A DNA stretch of 64,000 nt from CAZUDI01 sp964618975 (GTDB lineage: Bacteria > Desulfobacterota > Desulfomonilia > UBA1062). Numbering within the stretch: the stretch's first letter is position 1; every line of letters begins with the position of its first letter. Below the pieces are notes generated by a model. The model saw only the letters and a program-made list of their open reading frames with translations. It was not told the DNA's origin and did not search any database. Where the stretch lies: the NCBI GenBank assembly GCA_964618975.1, contig CAZUDI010000006.1, positions 1 through 64,000 on the forward strand. The letters run 5' to 3'. Made by a program: the position numbers and the translations under genes. Shown here piece after piece: positions 25,252 through 34,112 of this stretch.

Positions 25252-25760
25252 AAACGAACTGTGCATTCCGCTTTATCCAGGAACGGAAGCGCCTGTTCCG
25301 AAATAATGGCCCCCAAGGGGATATGTCCGGCCGGACGGGCCCGGCGGAAATCGGCTGCCACAAGAGGACCGGCAGGCTTTCTGCGGGGCCCCACCGGGCT
25401 GCCTGAATAAAGTTTCTTCCCCCGGGGCATTTTCCACCGCTCGAAGGCAAAGCTGGCACCGATTTTGGATACAACCGCACAGGAAGGACGGACACCCACC
25501 GCTGCCGGTGGAATGCCCCTCACCTTCCGCCCCCCGGTGCCACAGGGCCAGGGGCATTGAGCACGACAAGGGGAGTGCACAACATGCTTATTTTTTATCA
25601 CCGCCACAGGGGACTGAGCTCTGTTCCCTCCGGATTACCGTACCGATGAACGCGTCGTGCGCCCTTGGTGCCCCCATCTTTACGTCGCTGCCTGACCGCT
25701 GTCCGTACTGACATGCACGGTCATCGACAATCAATCCCCAATACAGGAGGTACGAAACCC
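25252..25760 (+). promoter_or_regulatory. 509-base leader of the kamA operon, with hairpins and a 21-codon ORF
   Basis: Two nested features are visible. CCACCG/CGGTGG (25496-25511) is a small hairpin. Right after it, AATGCCCCT (25512-25520) pairs with AGGGGCATT (25550-25558). Then AAGGGGAG precedes an ATG at 25584 that opens a 21-codon frame ending at 25649, before the kamA ribosome site at about 25746. The length and structure suggest post-transcriptional control. The secondary structure is not obviously that of a known lysine riboswitch. Confidence 0.4.
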
Positions 25761-27068
25761 ATGTTCAAAGAGAGTTCGCGTGTGGTACCTTCCCAAGGCA
25801 CCCCGGAGATCTCCGGGGTGGTCGACGAACCCCCACCCATCGCCAGCTGTCCGGAAGGGGACCCCCCCTCCCCGGACCAGGAACCCTCCCCGTTTGCGTC
25901 CCGATCTTCCCTGCCCGTCAGCCAGCGATCCCTGCGCTTTCTGAAGAGCCATTTCCCCGAGGCCACCATCGCCGACTGGTCGAACTGGCACTGGCAGATC
26001 CGCAACAGCATCTCCAACCGCTCACAGCTCGAGGACATCCTGCACCTTACAGAAGCGGAGATACAGGCGCTGAGCGATGGCAGCCACGGGCTGCCGTTGA
26101 GGATCACGCCCTATTACGCCAGCCTGCTCTCCAGCACGGATGCGGCCCATGCCCTGCGGCGGACCGTGGTCCCGGTGGTCGACGAACTCACGAGCGGCCC
26201 CGGTGAGGCCCGCGACCCCCTGGGCGAGGACGGACAGAGCCCAGTTGAGGGTCTGATCCACCGCTACCCCGACCGCGCGCTCTTCCTCGTCACCGGCTTC
26301 TGCTCTACCTACTGCCGCTTCTGCACGCGCTCGCGCATGGTGGGCTGTTCACGCCGCTTCCGGGGCAGCATCACCCAGTGGCAGCAGGCCATCGCCTATA
26401 TCGAGCAGACCCCCGCCATCAGGGACGTCCTCATCTCCGGCGGCGACCCGCTGACCCTGCCGGACAGCCAGCTGGACTTCATCCTGGCCGGGATCATGCG
26501 TATTCCCCACGTGGAGATGGTCCGCATCGGAACCAAGGTGCCGGTGGTGCTGCCGCAGCGCATCACCCCGCGTCTGCTCCGGGTGCTCAAGAAATATCGC
26601 CCGCTGTGGCTCAGCCTCCACTTCACCCACCCCGAGGAGCTCACCGCGGAGACCAGTGCGGCCTGCAACCTCCTGGCCGACGCCGGCATCCCGCTCGGCA
26701 GTCAAACCGTGCTCCTCAAGGGGATCAACGACTCCGTGGAGACGCTCACGGCCCTCATGCGCGGGCTGCTGCGCATGAGGGTGCGGCCCTACTACCTCTA
26801 CCAGTGCGATCCCATCCTCGGCTCGGCCCACTTCCGCACCCCGGTCAGCCGCGGCCTCGAGATGATCGAGGGCCTGCGCGGGCACACCTCGGGCTATGCC
26901 GTTCCGCAGTTCGTCATCGACGCCCCCGGGGGCGGCGGCAAAATCCCGCTGCTGCCCGACTACTATCAGGGCCGCAGGGAGAGCGACGTGCTCCTGCGGA
27001 ACTATCAGGGCCGCATCTTCACCTATCCCGATACGGCCACGGAAACCCCCACGGGGGTACAGGCATGA
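25761..27068 (+). CDS. kamA: Lysine 2,3-aminomutase (radical SAM, PLP)
   Basis: 435 residues. CSTYCRFC (Cys171, Cys175, Cys178) binds the SAM-radical [4Fe-4S] cluster; Lys384 in GGGGKIP is the PLP lysine. Asp340 (YQCDP) and Asp377 (VIDAPG) are spaced as the two Asp residues that hold the substrate epsilon-ammonium in clostridial lysine aminomutase. Glutamate aminomutases carry Lys and Asn there, so L-lysine to L-beta-lysine is predicted. The C-terminal zinc-ligand cysteines of the clostridial enzyme are missing. The N-terminal 45 residues are Pro-rich and variable. AGGAGGT precedes ATG. The stop overlaps the next start (ATGA), so it is first in an operon with two ligases and an acetyltransferase. 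Confidence 0.88.
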   Translation: MFKESSRVVPSQGTPEISGVVDEPPPIASCPEGDPPSPDQEPSPFASRSSLPVSQRSLRFLKSHFPEATIADWSNWHWQIRNSISNRSQLEDILHLTEAEIQALSDGSHGLPLRITPYYASLLSSTDAAHALRRTVVPVVDELTSGPGEARDPLGEDGQSPVEGLIHRYPDRALFLVTGFCSTYCRFCTRSRMVGCSRRFRGSITQWQQAIAYIEQTPAIRDVLISGGDPLTLPDSQLDFILAGIMRIPHVEMVRIGTKVPVVLPQRITPRLLRVLKKYRPLWLSLHFTHPEELTAETSAACNLLADAGIPLGSQTVLLKGINDSVETLTALMRGLLRMRVRPYYLYQCDPILGSAHFRTPVSRGLEMIEGLRGHTSGYAVPQFVIDAPGGGGKIPLLPDYYQGRRESDVLLRNYQGRIFTYPDTATETPTGVQA

Positions 27069-28045
27069 AAATCGGCCTCACCTACGATCTGAGGGACGAC
27101 TACCTCCGCCAGGGCTACAGCAAGGAAGAAACCGCCGAGTTCGACAGCCAGGAGACGATCCAGGCCCTCGAAGAGGCGCTCACACATCTCGGCCACACCC
27201 CCGAGCGCATCGGCAACGTCTTTGCCCTCATGCCGCGGCTGGCCACGGGCGAGCGCTGGGACCTGGTCTTCAACATCGCCGAGGGCATGTACGGCCTGGG
27301 CCGGGAGGCGCAGGTGCCCTGCCTGCTGGATGCCTACCGCATCCCCTACACCTTTTCCGATCCGCTCGTGCTGGCGCTCACCCTTCACAAGGGCATAACC
27401 AAGGCCCTCCTCAGCCACGCCGGCATCCCCACCCCGGCCTTCGCCGTGGTGCAGAACGCCGGCGACATTCAGCGGGTCACCCTGGACTTTCCGCTCTTTG
27501 CCAAGCCCGTGGCCGAGGGTACCGGCAAGGGCATCACCAGCGACTCATACATCACCTCTCCCGGCGCGCTCGAGCGGGTCTGCCGGCGGCTGCTGGAGGA
27601 ATTCCGCCAGCCCGTGCTCCTCGAGCGTTTCCTTCCCGGCCGCGAGTTCACGGCCGGCGTCACGGGCACCGGAGAGGCCGCCCAAGTCGTCGGGGTCATG
27701 GAGATCGTGTACCGCAACGACGCCACGGGCATCTATTCCTACGAGACCAAGGCCCGTTACCAGGAGCTCGTCACGTACCGCCTCCCGGAGACCGCAATCG
27801 GGGAACGCTGCACGCAGGTCGCCCTGGACACCTGGCGGACGCTGGGCTGCCGTGACGGTGGGCGCATCGACCTGCGCCTGGATGAGGCGGGGGTGCCCAA
27901 TGTCCTGGAGATCAATCCCCTGGCCGGGCTCCATCCCGTGCATTCCGACCTGCCGATCATCGGTTCCCTTACCGGGCTTTCCTACCACGCGCTCATCGGG
28001 CGCATCATGGATTCCGCCGGCGCGCGGATCTCAAGCAGGAGCTGA
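27065..28045 (+). CDS. ATP-grasp ligase 1 (D-Ala-D-Ala ligase-like)
   Basis: 326 residues with the ATP-grasp layout. The N-terminal domain has WDLVFNIAEGMYGLGREAQVP, in the place of the Ddl substrate loop. FAKP (residues 145-148) carries the ATP-binding Lys and is followed by a glycine loop (EGTGKGIT). The metal ligands lie at Asp269 (GRIDL) and in LEINP (Glu282, Asn284). True Ddl enzymes make D-Ala-D-Ala, but the context (kamA upstream with a 4-base overlap) argues for ligation of beta-lysine or a lysine-derived amino acid to another carboxylate. Product not deducible. Confidence 0.8.
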   Translation: MKIGLTYDLRDDYLRQGYSKEETAEFDSQETIQALEEALTHLGHTPERIGNVFALMPRLATGERWDLVFNIAEGMYGLGREAQVPCLLDAYRIPYTFSDPLVLALTLHKGITKALLSHAGIPTPAFAVVQNAGDIQRVTLDFPLFAKPVAEGTGKGITSDSYITSPGALERVCRRLLEEFRQPVLLERFLPGREFTAGVTGTGEAAQVVGVMEIVYRNDATGIYSYETKARYQELVTYRLPETAIGERCTQVALDTWRTLGCRDGGRIDLRLDEAGVPNVLEINPLAGLHPVHSDLPIIGSLTGLSYHALIGRIMDSAGARISSRS

Positions 28046-28048
28046 GGC

Positions 28049-29059
28049 ATGCGCATCGCGGTCCTGCATCAACCCGTCTCCCCCGACTGCGCCCCGGACG
28101 AACTCGATGTCCTCGACCAGGTGCACGCGGTCTCGGCCTCGCTCAAGGCCCTGGGACATGAACCCTGCGAGCTGCCCTTTGCGCTCGACCTGAGCGCCCT
28201 GGCCGCCTCTCTGCATGAGATCGCCCCGGGGTGCGTATTCAACCTGGTGGAGTCGCTCGACGGGGACGGCCGACTGATCCACCTGGCGCCCGCGTTCCTG
28301 GACCACCTGGGGCTCCCCTATACGGGCGCCTCGGCCGAGGCCCTGCACCTGACCACGCACAAGGTGCTGTGCAAGCGCTGGCTGCACCTGGCGGGCATCG
28401 CCACGCCTGCGTGGTTCCTGCCGGAGGGCGACACCTCCGGTGAAGACGCCTCCCGTGGGCTGCCCTTCCCGCAGAGCTATATCGTCAAGCCCCTGGCGGA
28501 AGACGCCTCCATCGGGCTTGACGAGGGCTGCCTGATGATGGCTTCAAGCCGTGCCGACCTCGCACAGTTCGTCCGCTCCCGCGTCCGCAGGCTTAAGACA
28601 GCCTGTTTTGCCGAGCGCTACATCGACGGGCGCGAATTCAATCTCTCGCTGCTTGCCTCCCCCACCGGGGTGCAGGCCCTGCCGCCGGCCGAGATCCTCT
28701 TCGACCTGCCCGAGACCTGCGCCAGGATCGTCGGTTACCGGGCCAAGTGGGACAGCGCCTCCCCGGAATACCGCGGCACCTGCCGCACCTTCGCCTTCCC
28801 GCTCGAGGACACCCCCCTGCTCGCGCGGCTGAAGGCCATCGCCTGCAGGGCCTGGGCGACCTTCGGCTTGAAGGGTTACGCCCGGGTGGATTTCCGGGTG
28901 GACGCTCAAGGTCGACCGTGGGTCCTGGAGATCAACGCCAACCCGTGCATCTCGCCCGATGCGGGCTTTGTCGCCGCGGCCAGTGAGGCGGGCCTGGATT
29001 ATCCGGCCATGATCGCACGCATCCTGGAGGAGGCGCTGGCCTCCTGTAAGGCAGGCTGA
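28049..29059 (+). CDS. ATP-grasp ligase 2 (D-Ala-D-Ala ligase-like)
   Basis: 336 residues, clearly a different ATP-grasp sequence from ligase 1. CVFNLVESLDGDGRLIHLAPAF and GLPYTGASAEAL match the Ddl N-terminal region. IVKP (145-148) is the ATP lysine, and VLEINANP (Glu284, Asn286) with Asp271 holds Mg2+. It follows ligase 1 by 3 bases with AGGAG before the ATG. Two successive ligases imply a product with two peptide-like bonds, or two alternative acceptors. Ser/Ala-rich loops could define a different pocket from ligase 1. Confidence 0.8.
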   Translation: MRIAVLHQPVSPDCAPDELDVLDQVHAVSASLKALGHEPCELPFALDLSALAASLHEIAPGCVFNLVESLDGDGRLIHLAPAFLDHLGLPYTGASAEALHLTTHKVLCKRWLHLAGIATPAWFLPEGDTSGEDASRGLPFPQSYIVKPLAEDASIGLDEGCLMMASSRADLAQFVRSRVRRLKTACFAERYIDGREFNLSLLASPTGVQALPPAEILFDLPETCARIVGYRAKWDSASPEYRGTCRTFAFPLEDTPLLARLKAIACRAWATFGLKGYARVDFRVDAQGRPWVLEINANPCISPDAGFVAAASEAGLDYPAMIARILEEALASCKAG

Positions 29060-29065
29060 CAGACC

Positions 29066-29617
29066 ATGCCAGCAAAACCGTCCACGACAGGCACGCCCAC
29101 CCCCGAGATGCACTACCGCCACGAGATCCTGGCCACCGACCGCGAGGCGGTCTTAAGGATCGTGGAGTCCACCGGCTTTTTCAATGCGCAGGAGCTCCTG
29201 ATCGCCATCGAACTGGTGGACGAGCGCCTGGCTAAAGGTCCCTCGAGCGGCTACTTCTTCGTCTTTGCCGAGTGTGCGCCGCAAGGGACCGTAGCCTACA
29301 CCTGCTACGGCCCGGTACCGGGCTCGCAGGAGAGCTACGATCTCTACTGGATAGCGGTGGATCGTTCTCAGCAGGGTCACGGCGTCGGTCGCTCCCTGAT
29401 ACGCGAGACCGAGCGCGCCATCGCCGGGCTCGGCGGCCGGCGGGTCTATATTGAGACCTCCTCCCGCGGGGAATATCGCCCCACCCGCGAGTTCTATCTG
29501 AATGTGGGCTACCGGGAAGAGGCCCTGGTGAGGAACTACTATGCGCGCGGGGAGCACAAGGTCATCTATGTGAAGAGAATCCCGCCGCTGCGCCAAGGCG
29601 CATCCCGGCCGCGCTGA
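29066..29617 (+). CDS. GNAT N-acetyltransferase
   Basis: 183 residues. The acetyl-CoA motif A is DLYWIAVDRSQQGHGVGRSL (QQGHGVG), followed by VYIETSSRGEYRPTREFYLNVGYRE, the usual motif B region. It is shorter than the beta-lysine acetyltransferase AblB of methanogens and not evidently homologous to it. It ends the four-gene operon, 6 bases after ligase 2. The inferred role is acetylation of an amine on the ligated beta-lysine product. Confidence 0.78.
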   Translation: MPAKPSTTGTPTPEMHYRHEILATDREAVLRIVESTGFFNAQELLIAIELVDERLAKGPSSGYFFVFAECAPQGTVAYTCYGPVPGSQESYDLYWIAVDRSQQGHGVGRSLIRETERAIAGLGGRRVYIETSSRGEYRPTREFYLNVGYREEALVRNYYARGEHKVIYVKRIPPLRQGASRPR

Positions 29618-30108
29618 GAACGCCGCCGGTCCGGGACGCGTCAGGCACCTCAGCCACCACGGGGCCCTGGCTGCCGCTTGCTCGGGTGGCCCTTGACATT
29701 CATCACGATTGCTGTCATAATTGTCAGGTTTCAGCCGTAATCACTAAAAATAAAGCGACACAGGGGGTTGTTATGGTCATGAATGAGCCTCCATCGGATG
29801 CATAGCCGGCAGGGTGGAGATAACAAGCGATAACCGTTAGCATATCCGGTTTTATTCACTAGTTTCACCAGCGTATTTACGGTCTCCCCGCCCTGCAGCA
29901 TCCGTTGCGGGGGTGTTCCCCCCGCACGTGGCAGGCATATCCGCTTGACGAGAATCATCGCACCGTCCGTCCATCGATGATGGCATCTCCTGCGCCTGGG
30001 AAAAACCTGTTCCCGCTAATGGAGCGGCCGAAAAGGAGGTGCACAACATGTCTATCAGTGCACAGCCTGCCCTGGACAATGGCATTAAACAAAAAAGGAA
30101 TAAATATT
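29618..30108. other. Intergenic region with a strong promoter and long leader
   Basis: 491 bases. After the promoter at 29693-29721 there is a leader of about 385 bases containing a TGCGGGGG/CCCCCCGCA hairpin at 29906-29926, AACCG/CGGTT at about 29833-29851 and an AAAAGGAGGT site at 30031 that does not serve the next gene directly. An open frame on the minus strand has no supporting signal. Confidence 0.4.
29693..29721 (+). promoter_or_regulatory. Sigma-70-type promoter
   Basis: TTGACA (29693-29698), 17 bases, CATAAT (29716-29721): perfect -35 and 5 of 6 at -10 with optimal spacing. The transcript would begin near 29728 and run into the small membrane protein gene at 30109. Confidence 0.7.
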
Positions 30109-30363
30109 ATGATCCTACAACTTATCATGCTTTTTTTCGCCGGCATTATTATCGATCTACTCGTGACCCGCTACACCAGGGCCGTGTCCGAAAAAAAGAT
30201 CTGGAGCGCCACCTCGCTCAGCGGACTGATCACCTTCGCCAATTTCCTGCTGATCACGGTCCTGGTGAGCGAAAGCTCGCTCAACGGGGTGGTCAATATC
30301 ATGGCCTTTGCCGGCGGCAATACCGTAGGCACCTACGTGGCCCTGATGAAAGACGCCGTCTGA
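30109..30363 (+). CDS. Small membrane protein, YebE/DUF2179-relative-like, function unknown
   Basis: 84 residues from the ATG at 30109, with AAAAGGA 8-9 bases upstream. Hydrophobic helices at about 1-18 (MILQLIMLFFAGIIIDLL) and 38-60 (LITFANFLLITVLV) are joined by a basic loop. The end, MAFAGGNTVGTYVALMKDAV, resembles the GN-x-x-G-T-Y ending of small DUF5698-like membrane proteins. It likely spans the inner membrane two or three times. It lies downstream of the ligase operon but has its own promoter. Confidence 0.6.
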   Translation: MILQLIMLFFAGIIIDLLVTRYTRAVSEKKIWSATSLSGLITFANFLLITVLVSESSLNGVVNIMAFAGGNTVGTYVALMKDAV

Positions 30364-30488
30364 GCGGGGCATGGCTTCAAGTGCCCCTGCGCCTTACGGA
30401 GATGAATGCACCCGGAGGGACTGCGGGCCCGTCATGCGCACTCCCTGTGCCAGACGGAGGGCTTCCTCCCCGGCGGGTACCGGACTGA

Positions 30489-31865
30489 TCAGGCCACGGG
30501 CATGGAGGCCTCAAAGTATTCAAAGCGACCCCCGCTGCGCTTAGCCCGGTACATGGCCGCATCCGCCTTCTTCAGCAGGACCTCGGCCTCGTCGCCGTCG
30601 CGGGGGAAGATGCTGATGCCGATGCTCGGGGCGATGAAGTCGATCGAGACCCCTCTCCAGACATAGGGGGCGGAGAGGTTTCTGAGGATCCGTTGGGCCA
30701 CGACATCGGCGCACAGACCGTTGGGATTGGTGAGGATCACGGTGAACTCGTCCCCGCCCAGCCGGCTGATGTAATCCGTCTCCCTCAAGGATGCCACCAA
30801 CCGTACGGCCACCTCCTTGAGCACCTCGTCACCCAGATCATGCCCGTGACGGTCGTTGACCTGCTTGAAGTTGTCCAGGTCGATATAGAGGATGGCCTGT
30901 TCGATGCCATACCGACAAGAATGCAGCAGCGACTCCGTCAGTCTTTCCAGAAAGGCCTTGCGATTATGCAGGCCGGTCAGGGCGTCGTGGTAGGCCAGGT
31001 AGGCCAGCCGCTCCTCATTCTGCCTGCGCGCGGTCACATCACGGGCGATCCCCTGATATCCGACCACCTCCCCGTTCTCGGGTGAGCGTCTCAGCGAGAC
31101 CACGGTCTCGATATAGCGGGATGCGCCATCCTTGCGTAAGACCTCCCAGTCGAAGGCTGTGGTGGGATTGCCGGTATGGTACACCTTGGCAAACACCCGG
31201 GAAATCCTCTCGGCCGTGGAGGCGTCCATGAAGCGGCGGTAGCTCTGTCCCGCGAGATCGCCCTCGTCGTATCCCAGGATACGGCTCAGGGCGGGATTGA
31301 AAAAGGCCAGATTCCCCTTGAGATCCACCTCGAAATAGGCGTCTTCGAGGTGGGCCAGAAAGGCATGGTAACTCTTCTCGCTGGCCCCGAGCTCCACCTC
31401 GGCCTTCAGACGGTCGGTCACGTCCCGCGCCACACCCCGCACCCCGCAGGGGGTCTGTCCCTTCTTTATCAAGGCGTTGCGGTACTCGATGATGCGCTCT
31501 CCGCCGTCTCTGGAGTTGACGATCATCAGGCCCTCTTCCCGCCCCTCCTGAAGGATGCGTTCGAGATAGGCATCGAAGAAGGGCCGGTTGGAAGGCGGCA
31601 TGAGGTCCCGCATGTTCGTAAGCAGGAGTTCCTCGCGGGTGAAGCCCAGGTCTTCGAAGGACGACGAGCTGATCTGGGTGAAGACCCCCTCGAGGTCGTG
31701 CTCGAAGATGAACTCGAAGGCCCTGGCACAGACCTCCTGGTACTGCTCCTGGGTGATCCTCAGGTCGTCTCTGGTCCTCAGGAATTCGGCCTCGAAACAC
31801 TCCAGCTCGGCCACCCGCCGCCTGAGTTCCGACAGTTCCCTGATCGTGTGCGTATCGACCTTCAC
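30489..31865 (-). CDS. PAS-PAS diguanylate cyclase
   Basis: 458 residues starting at GTG 31865. A short coiled coil (1-40) leads to two PAS domains (about 45-150 and 165-285, the second ending GYQGIARDVTAR). The GGDEF domain (about 300-455) has SRLGGDEFTVIL with GGDEF at 370-374, and RETD at 361-364, five residues before it, is a complete inhibitory I-site. It should make cyclic di-GMP and be product-inhibited. There is no membrane segment, so it senses a cytoplasmic signal. Confidence 0.92.
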   Translation of the reverse strand: MKVDTHTIRELSELRRRVAELECFEAEFLRTRDDLRITQEQYQEVCARAFEFIFEHDLEGVFTQISSSSFEDLGFTREELLLTNMRDLMPPSNRPFFDAYLERILQEGREEGLMIVNSRDGGERIIEYRNALIKKGQTPCGVRGVARDVTDRLKAEVELGASEKSYHAFLAHLEDAYFEVDLKGNLAFFNPALSRILGYDEGDLAGQSYRRFMDASTAERISRVFAKVYHTGNPTTAFDWEVLRKDGASRYIETVVSLRRSPENGEVVGYQGIARDVTARRQNEERLAYLAYHDALTGLHNRKAFLERLTESLLHSCRYGIEQAILYIDLDNFKQVNDRHGHDLGDEVLKEVAVRLVASLRETDYISRLGGDEFTVILTNPNGLCADVVAQRILRNLSAPYVWRGVSIDFIAPSIGISIFPRDGDEAEVLLKKADAAMYRAKRSGGRFEYFEASMPVA

Positions 31866-32099
31866 ACTTTCCCCCTTTCAGCGGGGGGCCGCCTCCATCA
31901 CCCACAGGCCCCCGAGGCCAGCCCCCCGATATCGCAGGTTGTATCCACATATTCCTTTCGGCAAACGATATAAAACTCTTCAACATCTAGCGCTCACTCC
32001 GCAGGAACCCATCCCCAGTCCTTCCGGGGGAAACCCTTCCCTAGCGGCGCCTCTCGTGCTAGGATACCCGGCAATACGTATGTTTCCCAGGAGAAGCCT

Positions 32100-33569
32100 G
32101 TGACAAACCTGACAGCGGTAAACCTGAGATCCGAAGAGATCCCCACCCTGGTGATCCCGGTGTGCGAAGACGGGGAGATCCACCGCCAGCGCACCCTCGC
32201 CGCCCTCGTGCGGAAGGCTATTTCCCTGCCCGAATTCTCGGGCAAAAAGGACGAGGAGCTCGTGCTCTATTCCCCGCGGGGGACCAAAGCCAGCCGGGTC
32301 ATTTTCCTGGGCATGGGCCCCCTCAGGCGCCTCGACGGCGAGGCCCTGCGTTGCGTGGCCGGCCGCGCCGTGGGCAAGGCCATGCAGCAGCACCTGACAG
32401 GGGTGCTCATCGCGGTGCCGGACACACAAAAGACCGGCCTGGACCGGGAGACCCTCATCCAGGCCCTGCTGGAGGGGGCCTTCCTGGCCAACCACGTCTT
32501 TTCCCCCTACAAGCAGGACCCGGGGACCGCGCCCCTGGAACGCATCGAACTGCTCGTAGGCCCCGAAGAGGTGTCCCGATACGCAAGCCTGAGTAGGCGT
32601 GTGAAAACCGTCTGTGACGCCACCCTCCTCGCGCGCACCTGGGTGAACCTGCCCTCCAACGACAAACGCCCTTCTCAGCTGGCATCTCTCATCGCTCAAG
32701 AGGCCGACCGGTCGGGCCTGAGCGTGAGCGTCCTGGAGATGGAGGCCCTGAAAGAGGCGCGCCTGGAGGCCCTGCTGGCCGTGGCCCAGGGCAGTGTCAG
32801 CCCGCCCTGCCTGGTGCTGCTCGATTACACCCCGCCCAAGCCCCACGGCACCATCGCCCTGGTCGGCAAGGGCGTGACCTTCGATGCGGGCGGCATCAAC
32901 CTCAAACCCGCAGACGGCCTGGCCCACATGAAGGACGATATGGCGGGGGCCGCCGCGGTGGCGGCCACCATGTTCGCTGTGGCCGGTCTCGGGCTCACCC
33001 ACCGCATCGTCGCCGCGCTGCCCCTGGTGGAGAACATGCCCTCCGGCAACGCCACGCGCCCCGGCGACATCGTGCGCACCCACGCGGGCAAGACCGTGGA
33101 AATCGGCAATACCGACGCCGAAGGCCGGCTCATCCTGGCCGACGCCATCTCGTACGTCATCGAGACCTTTCGGCCCGGGATGCTGATCGACCTGGCCACC
33201 CTGACCGGGGCCTGTGTGGTGGCCCTGGGAGAAAAGATCGCCGGGGTGTTCGCGTCGGACGAGAATCTGGCAGGGCACATCCTTGCGGGTGCGGCCAAGA
33301 CCCACGAGCGCTGCTGGAGGATGCCCCTGCCCGAGGATTACCGAGAACTCTTAAAGAGCGATTTCGCCGATATCAACAACATGAGCTCCACCCGCTATGG
33401 CGGTGCCATCACCGCGGCCCTGTTTCTCTCGTCTTTCGTGAAGAATGTCGCCTGGGCCCACATCGACATCGCCGGTCCTTCCTATGCCCAGAAGGGTTCC
33501 GACTACTGCGGCCCCGGCGGGACCGGCTTCGGGGTCAGGCTCCTCAGCGAGGTGCTGTGCCGTCTCTAG
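32100..33569 (+). CDS. pepA: Leucyl aminopeptidase (M17)
   Basis: 489 residues, GTG start with AGGAGA 7 bases upstream. The C-terminal catalytic domain contains GKGVTFDAGGINLKP (metal ligands), DMAGAAAVA and the M17 signature NTDAEGRLIL. The N-terminal domain (about 1-165) is the usual macrodomain-like part. Length is standard. It is a cytoplasmic, metal-dependent hexameric exopeptidase. Convergent with the nitroreductase gene and divergent from the diguanylate cyclase. Confidence 0.95.
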   Translation: MTNLTAVNLRSEEIPTLVIPVCEDGEIHRQRTLAALVRKAISLPEFSGKKDEELVLYSPRGTKASRVIFLGMGPLRRLDGEALRCVAGRAVGKAMQQHLTGVLIAVPDTQKTGLDRETLIQALLEGAFLANHVFSPYKQDPGTAPLERIELLVGPEEVSRYASLSRRVKTVCDATLLARTWVNLPSNDKRPSQLASLIAQEADRSGLSVSVLEMEALKEARLEALLAVAQGSVSPPCLVLLDYTPPKPHGTIALVGKGVTFDAGGINLKPADGLAHMKDDMAGAAAVAATMFAVAGLGLTHRIVAALPLVENMPSGNATRPGDIVRTHAGKTVEIGNTDAEGRLILADAISYVIETFRPGMLIDLATLTGACVVALGEKIAGVFASDENLAGHILAGAAKTHERCWRMPLPEDYRELLKSDFADINNMSSTRYGGAITAALFLSSFVKNVAWAHIDIAGPSYAQKGSDYCGPGGTGFGVRLLSEVLCRL

Positions 33570-33602
33570 ATTCCGGCAGGCGCGTCCGCAGCCCGGACAG
33601 GC

Positions 33603-34112
33603 CTACCAGGTATCCTGATGGACGCGCTCCTGGCGGTAGCGGTTGACCTCGGGCAGTTCCTGGGCCGGGTATCCCAAAGGGATCAGGGCCAGCGGGATGA
33701 TGTGCATCGGCAGCCGGAACAGGCGCCTGAAACCCGCCACGCGCTCCGACCGGGGGTGGATGCCGGTCCAGACGGCACCGAGGCCCTTGGCATGCGCGGC
33801 GATGAGGATGTTCTCACAGGCCGCCGCACAATCCTGCACCCAGAAACCCTGGTGCTTGTCGAGGTTGGGGTCCGCGCACACGAGGATGGCCAGGGGGGCC
33901 TCGGCGGCCATGGCGGCATGGGGATGGACCTCGGGGATTCGCGCGAGCAACTGCCGGTCGGTAACGATCACGAAGTGCCAGGGCTGCTCGTTTCCGGCCG
34001 AGGGTGCGCTCATGGCGGCACACAGGATGTCCTTGACCAGGGCCATGGGGACCTCCCTCCCCTGAAACTTGCGCACACTCCGGCGGGTCAGAAGTGTTCT
34101 GAGGGTATCCAT
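33603..34112 (-). CDS. Nitroreductase family protein
   Basis: 169 residues from the ATG at 34112 with GGAGGT upstream. Family motifs are LLTRRSVRKFQ (FMN phosphate contact), SAPSAGNEQPWHFVIV and GLGAVWTGIHP, with LIPLGYPAQELP near the end. It is an FMN-dependent, NAD(P)H-using oxidoreductase of the compact type. Substrate unknown. Confidence 0.88.
   Translation of the reverse strand: MDTLRTLLTRRSVRKFQGREVPMALVKDILCAAMSAPSAGNEQPWHFVIVTDRQLLARIPEVHPHAAMAAEAPLAILVCADPNLDKHQGFWVQDCAAACENILIAAHAKGLGAVWTGIHPRSERVAGFRRLFRLPMHIIPLALIPLGYPAQELPEVNRYRQERVHQDTW

Noticed and set aside
25454..25469. Sigma-54 promoter TGGCACC-N4-TTGGA upstream of kamA
   Set aside because: The -12 GC is GG. With one essential base wrong it is only a weak candidate.
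30048..30488. ORF with a very strong Shine-Dalgarno
   Set aside because: It runs out of frame through the 84-residue membrane protein and gives an Arg/His-rich product typical of a shadow; only the ribosome site is noted.
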